The position numbers were made by a program, and so were the translations under genes. From Acidimicrobium ferrooxidans (lineage in GTDB: Bacteria > Actinomycetota > Geothermincolia > Fen-727 > Anoxymicrobiaceae), in assembly GCA_020723485.1 (NCBI GenBank), contig DYIU01000002.1, positions 713,090-777,089 of the forward strand: a stretch of DNA of 64,000 bases. The letters run 5' to 3'. Positions 35,494-42,737 of this stretch are shown here, in pieces (the stretch's first letter is position 1; the number at the start of each line of letters is the position of its first letter). The notes under the pieces were generated by a model. It was not told where the DNA came from, ran no database searches, and saw only the letters and a program-made list of their open reading frames with translations.

Positions 35494-36648
35494 GTGGAAG
35501 AAAGAAAATACCCGTACTTCACCGAGGAACACGACATGCTGCGTCAGTCCGTGCGCGAGTTCTGCGAGAAGGAGCTGGCGCCCCGCGCGCAAGAGTGGGA
35601 GGACGATGAGACCTACGATATGGAGACGTTCCGCAAGATGGGCGAGCTGGGTTTCCTGGGCTTGAGGGCGCCCGAAGAGTACGGCGGCGGCGGCTCGGAC
35701 TACTGGTCGATCGTGCTGCTGTTCGAGGAGCTTATCAGGAGCGGGTGCAGCGGCTTCATGACAGCTGTCGGCGTGCACATGGAGGTCGCGATGCCGGCCA
35801 TCATACACCACGCCAACGAGGAGCAGAAGCAGAAGTACCTGGTGTCCGCGATAAAGGGTGATTCGCTGGGCGCGCTCGCGGTCACCGAGCCCGAGGCCGG
35901 CAGCGACGTGGCGTCGATGCTCGCCACCGCGGTCGAGGACGGAGACGACTACGTAATCAACGGCAACAAGATATTCATCACCAACGGCGCGCGCGCCGAC
36001 TGGATAATCGTCGCGGCTAAAACCGACAAGGAAGCGGGCTACGGCGGGATAACGGAGTTCATCGTCGACACCGACACCCCCGGCTTCGAGGTCAGCCGCA
36101 AGCTGGACAAGTGCGGCCTGCGCTCGAGCGACACGGCGGAGCTCTTCTTCACCGACATGCGGGTGCCCAAGTCGCAGATACTCGGCGAGGTGAACAAGGG
36201 GTTCTTCCAGATCATGTCCAACTTCCAGCCGGAGCGCCTGCTCATCGCGGTCGGCGCCTATGCGGCCGCCGAGATGATGCTCGCGATGGCCATCGAGTAC
36301 GCCAAGGAGCGCAAGCAGTTCGGCAAGGCCGTATCGCGCCACCAGCACAACGCTTTCAAGATCGCCGAGATGGCCACCAAGATCGAGGCATCCAAGGAGC
36401 TGACCTACCGCTGCTGTGACATGTACAACCGGGGGCTCGACTGCCTGCAGGAAGTCTCCATGGCGAAGTGGTTCACCACCGAGGTGTCGAACGAGGTGGC
36501 CTACCACGCGATGCAGCTGATGGGCGGCTACGGCTACATGAAGGAGTACCCGATGGAGCGGGCCTGGCGTGACGCGCGCATCCAGACCATCGTCGGGGGC
36601 ACGACAGAGGTCCAGAAGCTCATCATCACCCGCACGCTCGGCCTCTAA
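35494..36648 (+). CDS. Acyl-CoA dehydrogenase
   Basis: A 384-residue FAD enzyme that forms the alpha-beta double bond of acyl-CoA. It shows ALAVTEPEAGSD, FITNGARADW, MSNFQPERLLIAVGA, AKERKQFGKAVSRHQ and, near the end, QLMGGYGYMKEYPMERAWRD and IVGGTTEVQKLII, where the Glu of GTTE is the likely base. Start is GTG at 35494, with AGGAGG seven bases upstream. Transferred electrons would need ETF, which is not in this window. A factor-independent terminator follows. Confidence 0.95.
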   Translation: MEERKYPYFTEEHDMLRQSVREFCEKELAPRAQEWEDDETYDMETFRKMGELGFLGLRAPEEYGGGGSDYWSIVLLFEELIRSGCSGFMTAVGVHMEVAMPAIIHHANEEQKQKYLVSAIKGDSLGALAVTEPEAGSDVASMLATAVEDGDDYVINGNKIFITNGARADWIIVAAKTDKEAGYGGITEFIVDTDTPGFEVSRKLDKCGLRSSDTAELFFTDMRVPKSQILGEVNKGFFQIMSNFQPERLLIAVGAYAAAEMMLAMAIEYAKERKQFGKAVSRHQHNAFKIAEMATKIEASKELTYRCCDMYNRGLDCLQEVSMAKWFTTEVSNEVAYHAMQLMGGYGYMKEYPMERAWRDARIQTIVGGTTEVQKLIITRTLGL

Positions 36649-36670
36649 CCGCCACGGCCATTAAATACTG

Positions 36671-36694
36671 AGCCGGGCCCATCAGGGCCCGGCT
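36671..36694 (+). terminator. Terminator after the acyl-CoA dehydrogenase gene
   Basis: A perfect 10-bp GC-rich stem, AGCCGGGCCC (36671-36680) with its complement (36685-36694), loop ATCA, followed by CTTTCAC. It lies 23 bases after the stop. Confidence 0.7.
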
Positions 36695-36785
36695 CTTTCA
36701 CATCCTTAACATCCTTTTACATTTGAATACAGGAGTATAAAATATCGCAAATATTTCACAGGGTGGCTGAACCTTAACTCTAGTG

Positions 36786-37060
36786 TTTACAAATCTTCCG
36801 GGATTTCCTATAATAGTCACGCAAGTCCGTATGGGTCCTGAGATGGCCGGTGATTCCGGCTTGATTCTCACCCGCAATCCCCCTGAATGAGCCTCAGAAG
36901 TGGCTGACATTCCCTCTATCAAGGGATTCCTACCGATTCCGCCTGAAAGCGGGGTCAGGGAGCGCCCGACCGGAGGAGCCCCTGCCGGGAAGGGCCGCCA
37001 GGAAACCTCGAATAGCAGAAGAAGGAAAAAAACGGGGTGAAAGGTAAATATTAACTTGAG
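36786..37060 (+). promoter_or_regulatory. Promoter and long structured leader of the DUF192 gene
   Basis: TTTACA (36786-36791), a 17-base spacer, and TATAAT (36809-36814) make a strong promoter. The predicted start is near 36821, leaving an untranslated leader of about 240 bases. It can form several hairpins, including GCCGG/CCGGC at 36846-36860, ATTCCCT/AGGGAT near 36909-36927 and CCTGA/TCAGG near 36942-36959. I do not recognise a known riboswitch class. The short frame on the minus strand here has no supporting signals. Confidence 0.5.
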
Positions 37061-37579
37061 ATGACAGTTAGAGCGGGAGTACACGAAAACACCTGGGGCC
37101 ACATAGACATCAACGTGTCGGTAGGCCCTATCGTCGCCCAGGCCAGGAACATCCTGCCGTTCCTGATAATACTGCTCGTGATCGGGGGCACGGTCTTGTT
37201 CGCCGCGAGTTGTAAAGGCTCAACCGTCGCGTTCAGCAACGAATCGCAGGTTGCCACCCTGTCGGTCGAGGTCGCGGACACGCCGTCCGAAGCCGCGAAG
37301 GGCCTCATGGGCAGGGACACGCTGGGCGAGAACAGCGGCATGCTGTTCGATTTCCAGGAGGACACCCGGACGGCCTTCTACATGAAGGACACCAGGATAC
37401 CTCTCTCCATCGCGTTCATCGATGCCGACGGCAAGGTGCTCGCCATAGAGGACATGGAGCCGTTCGACCTGACCCGTGTTGAGCCTCCCGGCCCCTACCG
37501 TTACGCGGTAGAGGTCAACAAGGGCTGGTTCGAGCGCAACGGCATAAAGCCCGGCTACCGGGCGACAATCGACATCTAG
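37061..37579 (+). CDS. DUF192 domain protein, membrane anchored
   Basis: A 172-residue protein with a hydrophobic helix (NILPFLIILLVIGGTVLFAA) near residues 30-50 and the DUF192 fold after residue 55: VEVADTPSEAAKGLMGRD, SGMLFDF, TAFYMKDTRIPLSIAFID and GYRATIDI. DUF192 proteins are small, usually outside the membrane, and of unknown function. ATG start at 37061 with no strong ribosome binding site; AAAGG lies about 18 bases upstream. A terminator follows. Confidence 0.8.
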   Translation: MTVRAGVHENTWGHIDINVSVGPIVAQARNILPFLIILLVIGGTVLFAASCKGSTVAFSNESQVATLSVEVADTPSEAAKGLMGRDTLGENSGMLFDFQEDTRTAFYMKDTRIPLSIAFIDADGKVLAIEDMEPFDLTRVEPPGPYRYAVEVNKGWFERNGIKPGYRATIDI

Positions 37580-37608
37580 GGTAAACGGACGAGCCCCCCA
37601 AGACAAAA

Positions 37609-37638
37609 GGGCCCGGCTGCAACGGCGCAGCCGGGCCC
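37609..37638 (+). terminator. Terminator of the DUF192 gene
   Basis: GGGCCCGGCTGC (37609-37620) pairs with its complement at 37627-37638, a 12-bp stem with a six-base loop, followed by ACCTCTTT. Confidence 0.7.
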
Positions 37639-37671
37639 ACCTCTTTAAGGTCATTCGTGTTTCAAAAAGAA

Positions 37672-37698
37672 GAGCGCGGCCTCAGACAGGCCGCGCTC
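37672..37698 (-). terminator. Terminator of the MaoC/SDR unit
   Basis: An 11-bp stem GAGCGCGGCCT (37672-37682) with its complement (37688-37698), loop CAGAC. On the minus strand it is followed by TTCTTTTTG. It lies just after the stop of the gene at 37720. Confidence 0.8.
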
Positions 37699-37719
37699 GA
37701 TTCGGTCAGTTACTCTTCG

Positions 37720-38577
37720 CTATTCGACCATTGCCGCCGCGTTGGCGATGGCGGTCTCCTCCGGGCGCTCCTTGGTGCGCACCTGGAACAGTATCTTGCC
37801 TCCGCCCTCGTCCCACATCTCGGTGACGATGGTCTCGCCCGGGAACACATGCCGGGTGAAGCGCACCTTGACGGACTTGAGCTTCGCGGGGTCGTTGTCG
37901 CAGTAACTCTTCAGGATGGCCCTCCCGGCGAATCCGAAAGAGCACAGCCCATGCAATATGGGTTTGTCATAGCCGGCCATCGCCGCGAAGTTGGGGTCGG
38001 CGTGAAGCGGGTTGATGTCCCCGGAGAGCCTGTAGAGCAGCGCCTGCTGCGGCAGGGTCGCCTCCTCCACGACCTTGTCCGGCGCGCGGTCCGGCGCCTC
38101 GTTGCCGGCAGCCGGCCCCTTCTCGCCGCCGAACCCGCCCTCACCCCGGATGAAAGTCCCGAAGACGTTGTTGTAAACGACGTCTCCCGTCTCGTCCGTT
38201 GTCACAGCCTCGAGCTCGATCAGCGCGCCCTTGCCCTTGTCATAGATATTCTTGATGAGGGGCTTGGTGTTGAGCACGCCGCCGCTCGGGTTCAACGGCT
38301 TCTTTATCTCGAGGTACTGCTCGCCGTGCAGCAGCATCATCAGGTTGATGTCCACTCCGGGCGCCCCCAGCAGTCCCATCAGGGCCGGGAACGGCGGGAT
38401 GACGCCGAACGTGGGAAGAGCCACGAGGCCAGGCGCGTTCTCGTAGCAGAACTTGAGGTCGTCCGGGTCGGCCCCGGCGCCCACGCCCAGCGCGTATAGT
38501 ATCAGCTTGGTCTGGTCGTAGGTGTAATCGAGCGCGGGCAGTTCCGCGCCCAGGGCCTTGTCCAGGTCTATCGGCAT
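37720..38577 (-). CDS. MaoC-like 2-enoyl-CoA hydratase (double hotdog)
   Basis: A 285-residue protein of the peroxisomal hydratase-2 type. The C-terminal hotdog has the (R)-specific hydratase motif YRLSGDINPLHADP and HGLCSFGF. The N-terminal half is a second, degenerate hotdog. It hydrates trans-2-enoyl-CoA to (3R)-hydroxyacyl-CoA. It lies 40 bases downstream of an SDR gene whose product resembles the dehydrogenase half of multifunctional enzyme 2, which uses the R isomer, so they form a matching pair in one transcript. A terminator follows. Confidence 0.9.
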   Translation of the reverse strand: MPIDLDKALGAELPALDYTYDQTKLILYALGVGAGADPDDLKFCYENAPGLVALPTFGVIPPFPALMGLLGAPGVDINLMMLLHGEQYLEIKKPLNPSGGVLNTKPLIKNIYDKGKGALIELEAVTTDETGDVVYNNVFGTFIRGEGGFGGEKGPAAGNEAPDRAPDKVVEEATLPQQALLYRLSGDINPLHADPNFAAMAGYDKPILHGLCSFGFAGRAILKSYCDNDPAKLKSVKVRFTRHVFPGETIVTEMWDEGGGKILFQVRTKERPEETAIANAAAMVE

Positions 38578-38617
38578 ACTGTTACCTCCTCAAACTATCA
38601 GGCCGCTGAAGGCACGC

Positions 38618-39529
38618 TTACATCTTGAGGTGGCTCAGCGAATGCCCCGTCTGCGCCGTCGCCGAGTCGTATTCCACCGCGCCCTCGAGCTTGGTTATGT
38701 CCGCCCACTTCGCCGCGATATCGTCCGGGGTAACCGCCGCCGGGTCGTCGAAGAAGACACCCGGCCCCTCGACCATCGCCGCGCGGCTGAAGTAGCCCGC
38801 TCCCGCGACGAATATCTTGCCGGAGTCCACGCAGGCCTCGCTAACAGCGTACACGGCGATTGGCGACACGAACTCGGGCTTGAGCATGTCGACCACCTGG
38901 GGAGGCATGACCGTCGCCGTGAGCCTGGTCCCCGCGACCGGTACAAGGGTGTTGGCCAGTATGTTGTACTTGGCGCCTTCAAGCTTCACCGACAGCATCA
39001 TACCGGCGATCCCCATCTTGGCCGCGCCGTAGTTGGTCTGGCCGAAGTTGCCGTAGACGCCCGCCGCCGAAGAGGTCGACAGGATGCGGCCGTATCCGGC
39101 CTCCCTCATGTGCGGGAACGCCGCCTTCGTGCAGAAGAACGTGCCCGAGAGGTGGACCGCCATGATGAGCTCCCAGTCCACGAGCTCCATCTTCATCATG
39201 CTCTTGTCGCGCAGGATGCCCGCGTTGTTGATGAGGATGTCTATCCTGCCATAAGTGTCGATGGCGGTAGCGATTATCTTCTGGGCGCTCTCCCACTCGG
39301 AGACGCTGTCGTAGTTCGGCACGGCCTCTCCGCCGGCCGCCTTGATCTCGTCGCAGACCTTCTGGGCCGGGGTGGCGTCGCCACCGACTCCGTCCATCGA
39401 GCCGCCCAGGTCGTTCACGACCACTTTAGCCCCGCGGCTGGCAAGGAGAAGAGCGTGCGCGCGGCCTAGTCCTCCGCCTGCCCCGGTAATGACCGCTACC
39501 CGGTCGTCAAACCTTATCTCGTCAGCCAT
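38618..39529 (-). CDS. MFE-2-like (3R)-hydroxyacyl-CoA dehydrogenase (SDR)
   Basis: A 303-residue SDR. ITGAGGGLGRAHAL binds NAD, followed by VVNDLGG, a hallmark of the peroxisomal multifunctional enzyme 2 dehydrogenase domain. NNAGILRDKSMMKM, STSSAAGVYGNFGQTNYGAAK (catalytic Ser, Tyr, Lys) and NTLVPVAGTRLT extend the match. It oxidises (3R)-hydroxyacyl-CoA made by the MaoC hydratase encoded next. Start is the ATG at 39529, with AAAGGAG upstream. Confidence 0.9.
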   Translation of the reverse strand: MADEIRFDDRVAVITGAGGGLGRAHALLLASRGAKVVVNDLGGSMDGVGGDATPAQKVCDEIKAAGGEAVPNYDSVSEWESAQKIIATAIDTYGRIDILINNAGILRDKSMMKMELVDWELIMAVHLSGTFFCTKAAFPHMREAGYGRILSTSSAAGVYGNFGQTNYGAAKMGIAGMMLSVKLEGAKYNILANTLVPVAGTRLTATVMPPQVVDMLKPEFVSPIAVYAVSEACVDSGKIFVAGAGYFSRAAMVEGPGVFFDDPAAVTPDDIAAKWADITKLEGAVEYDSATAQTGHSLSHLKM

Positions 39530-39684
39530 ACTCCATCTCCTTTCGTCCACACACTACTGAATTAAATTTGTGCCATCCGAGAGCGCATATATACTATTCA
39601 AACCCGCTCACCTTATGCAAGTAGAATGACCCCTTAATCCGGCGTCACGATATGCATCGTCCTGCCTCAGTCCACATAATTGAA

Positions 39685-39714
39685 GGAGGGACTCCGATAA
39701 TCCGAAGTCCCTCC
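39685..39714 (-). terminator. Terminator of the tRNA-like gene
   Basis: GGAGGGACT (39685-39693) pairs with AGTCCCTCC (39706-39714). On the minus strand it is followed by TTCAATTAT. It lies about 64 bases 3' of the tRNA-like gene. Confidence 0.65.
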
Positions 39715-39777
39715 CCTGCTTGGCCCCTCTCAACCGCCGCATGCATGAGAATCGCTGGCGGCGACATCAAGGTCAAG

Positions 39778-39850
39778 TGGAGGTGCCCGGAGTTGCACCG
39801 GCATCTTCTCAGCTCTCAACTGAGTGCTTTACTAATTAAGCTACACCCCC
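39778..39850 (-). tRNA. tRNA-like gene, anticodon GAG, type I with atypical elbow
   Basis: On the minus strand exactly 73 bases fold into a cloverleaf: a 7-bp acceptor stem (GGGGGTG with CACCTCC, one G-U pair), D stem GCTT/AAGC with an 8-base loop, a perfect 5-bp anticodon stem CTCAG/CTGAG with loop TTGAGAG, a 5-base variable loop and a T stem with four of five pairs. The anticodon would be GAG, reading leucine CUC/CUU, but leucine tRNAs have a long variable arm. The T loop TGCAACT has G in place of the usual T55, the D loop has A in place of G18, and pair 49-65 is G-G. CCA is not encoded. It has its own promoter and terminator. It may be a real unusual tRNA, a mimic or a decaying gene. Confidence 0.65.
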
Positions 39851-39868
39851 AGCAACCAAACCAAGCAC

Positions 39869-39897
39869 ATGGTACCAAATAACAACAATATTGTCCA
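39869..39897 (-). promoter_or_regulatory. Possible promoter of the tRNA-like gene
   Basis: On the minus strand TGGACA (39892-39897), a 17-base spacer and TACCAT (39869-39874), 18 bases before the first base of the tRNA-like gene. The hexamers match consensus at 5 and 4 of 6 positions. Confidence 0.45.
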
Positions 39898-40146
39898 CTA
39901 TCAGTCGTTGGTCGACGGCAAAATCGTCCCTGGAAAACAGAAAGCTCCGTTTCCGGAGCATCTGTCTCATGCAATCACTCAGTTGAGAGCCGGTTTCATT
40001 ATAACTCGCCTATCCGGATGGTCAATGCAACATGGTCAATCATTCAGAACAGAGCGAATCGTCTTGATCGGCGATTAGAGATAATATAGTGCAACGCAGA
40101 CCGGAGAAAACGGCATTTTGAAACCGACTCGAAAGGGTGAGGGGGA

Positions 40147-40914
40147 ATGTACAAGGAGATGTTCGACCTGACCGGCAGGGTGGCCATAGTGACCGGCGGG
40201 AGCCGCGGAATAGGCGAGGCCATCGCCATGGCGCTTGCGGAGTTCGGCGCGAAGATAGTGCTCTCGAGCCGCAAGATCGAGGGCCTGAACGCGGTCAAGG
40301 AAAAAATCGAGGCCGCCGGGGGCGAGGCCATCTGCATCCCCGCCCACATGGGAAAGCCCGAGAGCCTCCAGGAGGTCGTGGACGGGACACTCGAACACTA
40401 CGGCGCCATAGACATCCTGGTGAACAATGCCGCCACCAACCCGGTGTTCTACCCCCTGGACCAGTCAGAGGAGCGGGCCTGGGACCAGATAATGAACGTG
40501 AACATGAAGGGCATCTACTTCCTGACGCTCGCCGTGGGAAAGGTGATGCTCGAAAAGGGCAAGGGCTCGATCATCAACGTGAGTTCCGAGGCCGCAGTGA
40601 AGCCCACCCCCATGCTCGGCATGTACTCAATATCTAAGGCGGGCCTGGACATGATCACGAAGGCTTTCGCACTGGAGTGGGGCTCGTCCGGCATCAGGGT
40701 GAACGGCATTGCCCCGGGGCTTGTGAAAACCCACTTCTCCCAGGCGCTATGGGCGAACGAGGACATACTGGCCGTCGCCACCACGACCACCCCGATGGGC
40801 CGCATGGCCGAGCCCCCAGAGATGGCCGGCCTGGTGGTGTTCCTGGCGTCGGACGCCTCGAGCTACATAACCGGCGTGACCGTGATCGCCGACGGCGGCC
40901 GCCTGCTCAATTAG
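40147..40914 (+). CDS. Short-chain dehydrogenase/reductase
   Basis: A 255-residue classical SDR with VTGGSRGIGEAIAM, VNNAATNPV, the Ser in INVSSEAAV, and YSISKAG. The end, SSYITGVTVIADGG, fits FabG/gluconate dehydrogenase-like enzymes. ATG follows GGTGAGGGGGA. Its stop codon TAG is fused with a half repeat element (TAGGGTCAGACC). Substrate is unknown. Confidence 0.9.
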   Translation: MYKEMFDLTGRVAIVTGGSRGIGEAIAMALAEFGAKIVLSSRKIEGLNAVKEKIEAAGGEAICIPAHMGKPESLQEVVDGTLEHYGAIDILVNNAATNPVFYPLDQSEERAWDQIMNVNMKGIYFLTLAVGKVMLEKGKGSIINVSSEAAVKPTPMLGMYSISKAGLDMITKAFALEWGSSGIRVNGIAPGLVKTHFSQALWANEDILAVATTTTPMGRMAEPPEMAGLVVFLASDASSYITGVTVIADGGRLLN

Positions 40915-40945
40915 GGTCAGACCACTTTCGTTACGTTGTCAACAT
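40914..40945. repeat. Half element, subfamily 2
   Basis: GGGTCAGACCACTTTCGTTA followed by CGTTGTCAACAT. Its first G is the last base of the SDR stop codon. No complementary arm lies in the next 100 bases. The full copy at 42643-42723 has the same sequence for its first arm. Confidence 0.75.
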
Positions 40946-41092
40946 CTTCAACATGTTCAACAGGACAGCCTGGCGCGGACATAGAGACACGAGATCGACT
41001 AACCTTTGGGCGACCAATGGCCGATGCTTATCATCGGTAGTATCTCCCCGGGCGGTTCCGAGATGCCGCCCTCGAAGAACAGAGGTGTGAGA

Positions 41093-42643
41093 ATGAGGAA
41101 ACTGTCCGTTGTTGTTGCAATGCTGCTTGTGTCGGCGATACTGCTGCCGGCAATGACCGGGTGCGGCGGCCCGACCGTGATAAAGGTCGGGGTAATCGCC
41201 GAGCTCACCGGCTCCATGCCGGCGGTGGGCGCTTCGGGCCGGGACGCCGCGAAGCTGGCAGCGAAGGAGATAAACAAGGCCGGCGGCATCCAGGTCGGTG
41301 AAAAGAAATACGAGGTCGAGCTGTTCATAGAGGACAGCGCCGCCGATCCCAAGAAGGCCGCATCCGCCGCGAAGAAGCTCATCGAAGAGGATGGGGTGGT
41401 TGCGATCATCGGACCTAACTCGAGCAGCAACGCGGTCGCGGCGGCAGAGGTGGCCAACGACGCGAACGTGCTCCTCATCGCGCCCTGGTCGACCAACCCG
41501 ACCACCACCATCGACGAGAAGACCGGCAAGCCGAAGAAGACAATCTACCGGGCCTGCTTCACCGATGAGTTCGAGTCGAACGCACTGGGTAAGTTCGCGC
41601 GGGAGAAGCTCGGGGCGGCCAAGGCCGGGGTCCTCTACGACAACTCCACCGCCGTGCTCGAGAACCAGGCCGACCTCTTCCGCAAGAGCTTCGAAAAGAA
41701 CGGCGGGCAGGTAGTCGCCTCCGAGACGTTCAAGACGGGCGACACGGACTACTCGGCGCAGATGGGCCGCATTAAGGCGGCCGGCCCGGACGTGCTCTTC
41801 CTCCCATCCTACTACGCCGACGTCGCCGCGCAGGTGAAGCAGGCTCGCGCCGCCGGCATCACCGCGACGTTCATCGGGAGTGACGCGTGGAGCACACCCG
41901 AGCTCATAAAGACCGGGGGCGCGGACGTAGAGGGCTCGTACCTGTGCAACCACTACTCGTCCGAGTCGCCCGACGAGCTCACGAAGAAGTTCGTGGAGAG
42001 CTACAAGGCCGAGTACGACGCGGTACCCGACGACGTGGCCGCGCTCAACTACGACTCGTTCAGCCTGCTGGAAAGCGCGCTGGACCTCGGCGGAAAGGTC
42101 GACCGCGCCTCGGTGCTCGAAGGTATGGGCGATGTGCGGAGCTTCAGGGGCGCGACCGGCCAGTTCGAGTTCGACGGGAAGTCGCACGACCCCGAAAAGA
42201 GCGGAGTCATAATCCAGATATTGAACGGGAAGTTCAACTGGTTCTCCGACATATACCCGTCGCCTACGAGGGCCCAGGTTGAGGCGTTCGTCGAGGAGGC
42301 GGTCAAGTACGCCAAGGACAACGGCCAGGAGAAGGCCCTTGCGGTTTTCAGCGACCGCAACGGCGATTTCGTGAGGGGCGAGCTCTACATCTATGCCTAC
42401 GACAAGGACGGCAAAGTCATCGCCCACGGCGGGACGGCGAACCTGGTCGGACAGAACCTCATCGAGATGAAGGACCCGAACGGTGTCATGGTCATCCAGG
42501 AGCTCAGGAAGCTCGCCCAGGGCGGCGGCGGCTGGCTCGAGTACATGTGGAACAACCCGCTCACCGGCAAGGTCGAGCCCAAGGTGGGCTACGTCCTGCC
42601 GGTGGACGAGACCTGGTGGCTCGGCTCCGGATATTACGAATAG
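41093..42643 (+). CDS. LivJ-type ligand-binding lipoprotein fused to a Cache domain
   Basis: A 516-residue lipoprotein. The signal peptide ends in MTGC. Residues 30-370 form a type I periplasmic binding domain like LivJ (KVGVIAELTGSMPAVG, GPNSSSNAVAAAEVA). Residues about 385-516 form a single Cache domain (VEEAVKYAKDNGQEKAL, GELYIYAYDKDGKVIAHG, DETWWLGSGYYE) of the kind found in chemoreceptors. The two domains normally occur in separate proteins. No LivHMGF transport genes follow, so a sensory or substrate-capture role is likely. ATG at 41093 follows AGAGGTGTGAG. The stop TAG is fused with a repeat element. Confidence 0.9.
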   Translation: MRKLSVVVAMLLVSAILLPAMTGCGGPTVIKVGVIAELTGSMPAVGASGRDAAKLAAKEINKAGGIQVGEKKYEVELFIEDSAADPKKAASAAKKLIEEDGVVAIIGPNSSSNAVAAAEVANDANVLLIAPWSTNPTTTIDEKTGKPKKTIYRACFTDEFESNALGKFAREKLGAAKAGVLYDNSTAVLENQADLFRKSFEKNGGQVVASETFKTGDTDYSAQMGRIKAAGPDVLFLPSYYADVAAQVKQARAAGITATFIGSDAWSTPELIKTGGADVEGSYLCNHYSSESPDELTKKFVESYKAEYDAVPDDVAALNYDSFSLLESALDLGGKVDRASVLEGMGDVRSFRGATGQFEFDGKSHDPEKSGVIIQILNGKFNWFSDIYPSPTRAQVEAFVEEAVKYAKDNGQEKALAVFSDRNGDFVRGELYIYAYDKDGKVIAHGGTANLVGQNLIEMKDPNGVMVIQELRKLAQGGGGWLEYMWNNPLTGKVEPKVGYVLPVDETWWLGSGYYE

Positions 42644-42723
42644 GGTCAGACCACTTTCGTTACGTTGTCAACATGTTCAACATGTTAATAAGAGTGCCTA
42701 ACGTAACGAAAGTGGTCTGACCC
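42643..42723. repeat. Complete stop-proximal inverted repeat, subfamily 2
   Basis: Arms at 42643-42666 and 42700-42723 are perfect 24-base complements with the core GGGTCAGACCACTTTCGTTA. The first G belongs to the TAG stop of the preceding gene. Confidence 0.9.
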
Positions 42724-42737
42724 CAAATGGAGTGTTG

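Noticed and set aside
36821..37060. A cobalamin riboswitch in the DUF192 leader
   Set aside because: CCTGAAAGCGGGGTCAGGG and GCCAGGAAACC gave a passing resemblance, but the conserved order of cobalamin boxes is absent.
36698..37102. A minus-strand frame in the DUF192 leader
   Set aside because: No ribosome binding site or family motif; it overlaps a good promoter and leader on the plus strand.
39778..39850. A standard tRNA-Leu
   Set aside because: The variable loop is five bases; leucine tRNAs need a long variable arm. Kept as a tRNA-like gene.
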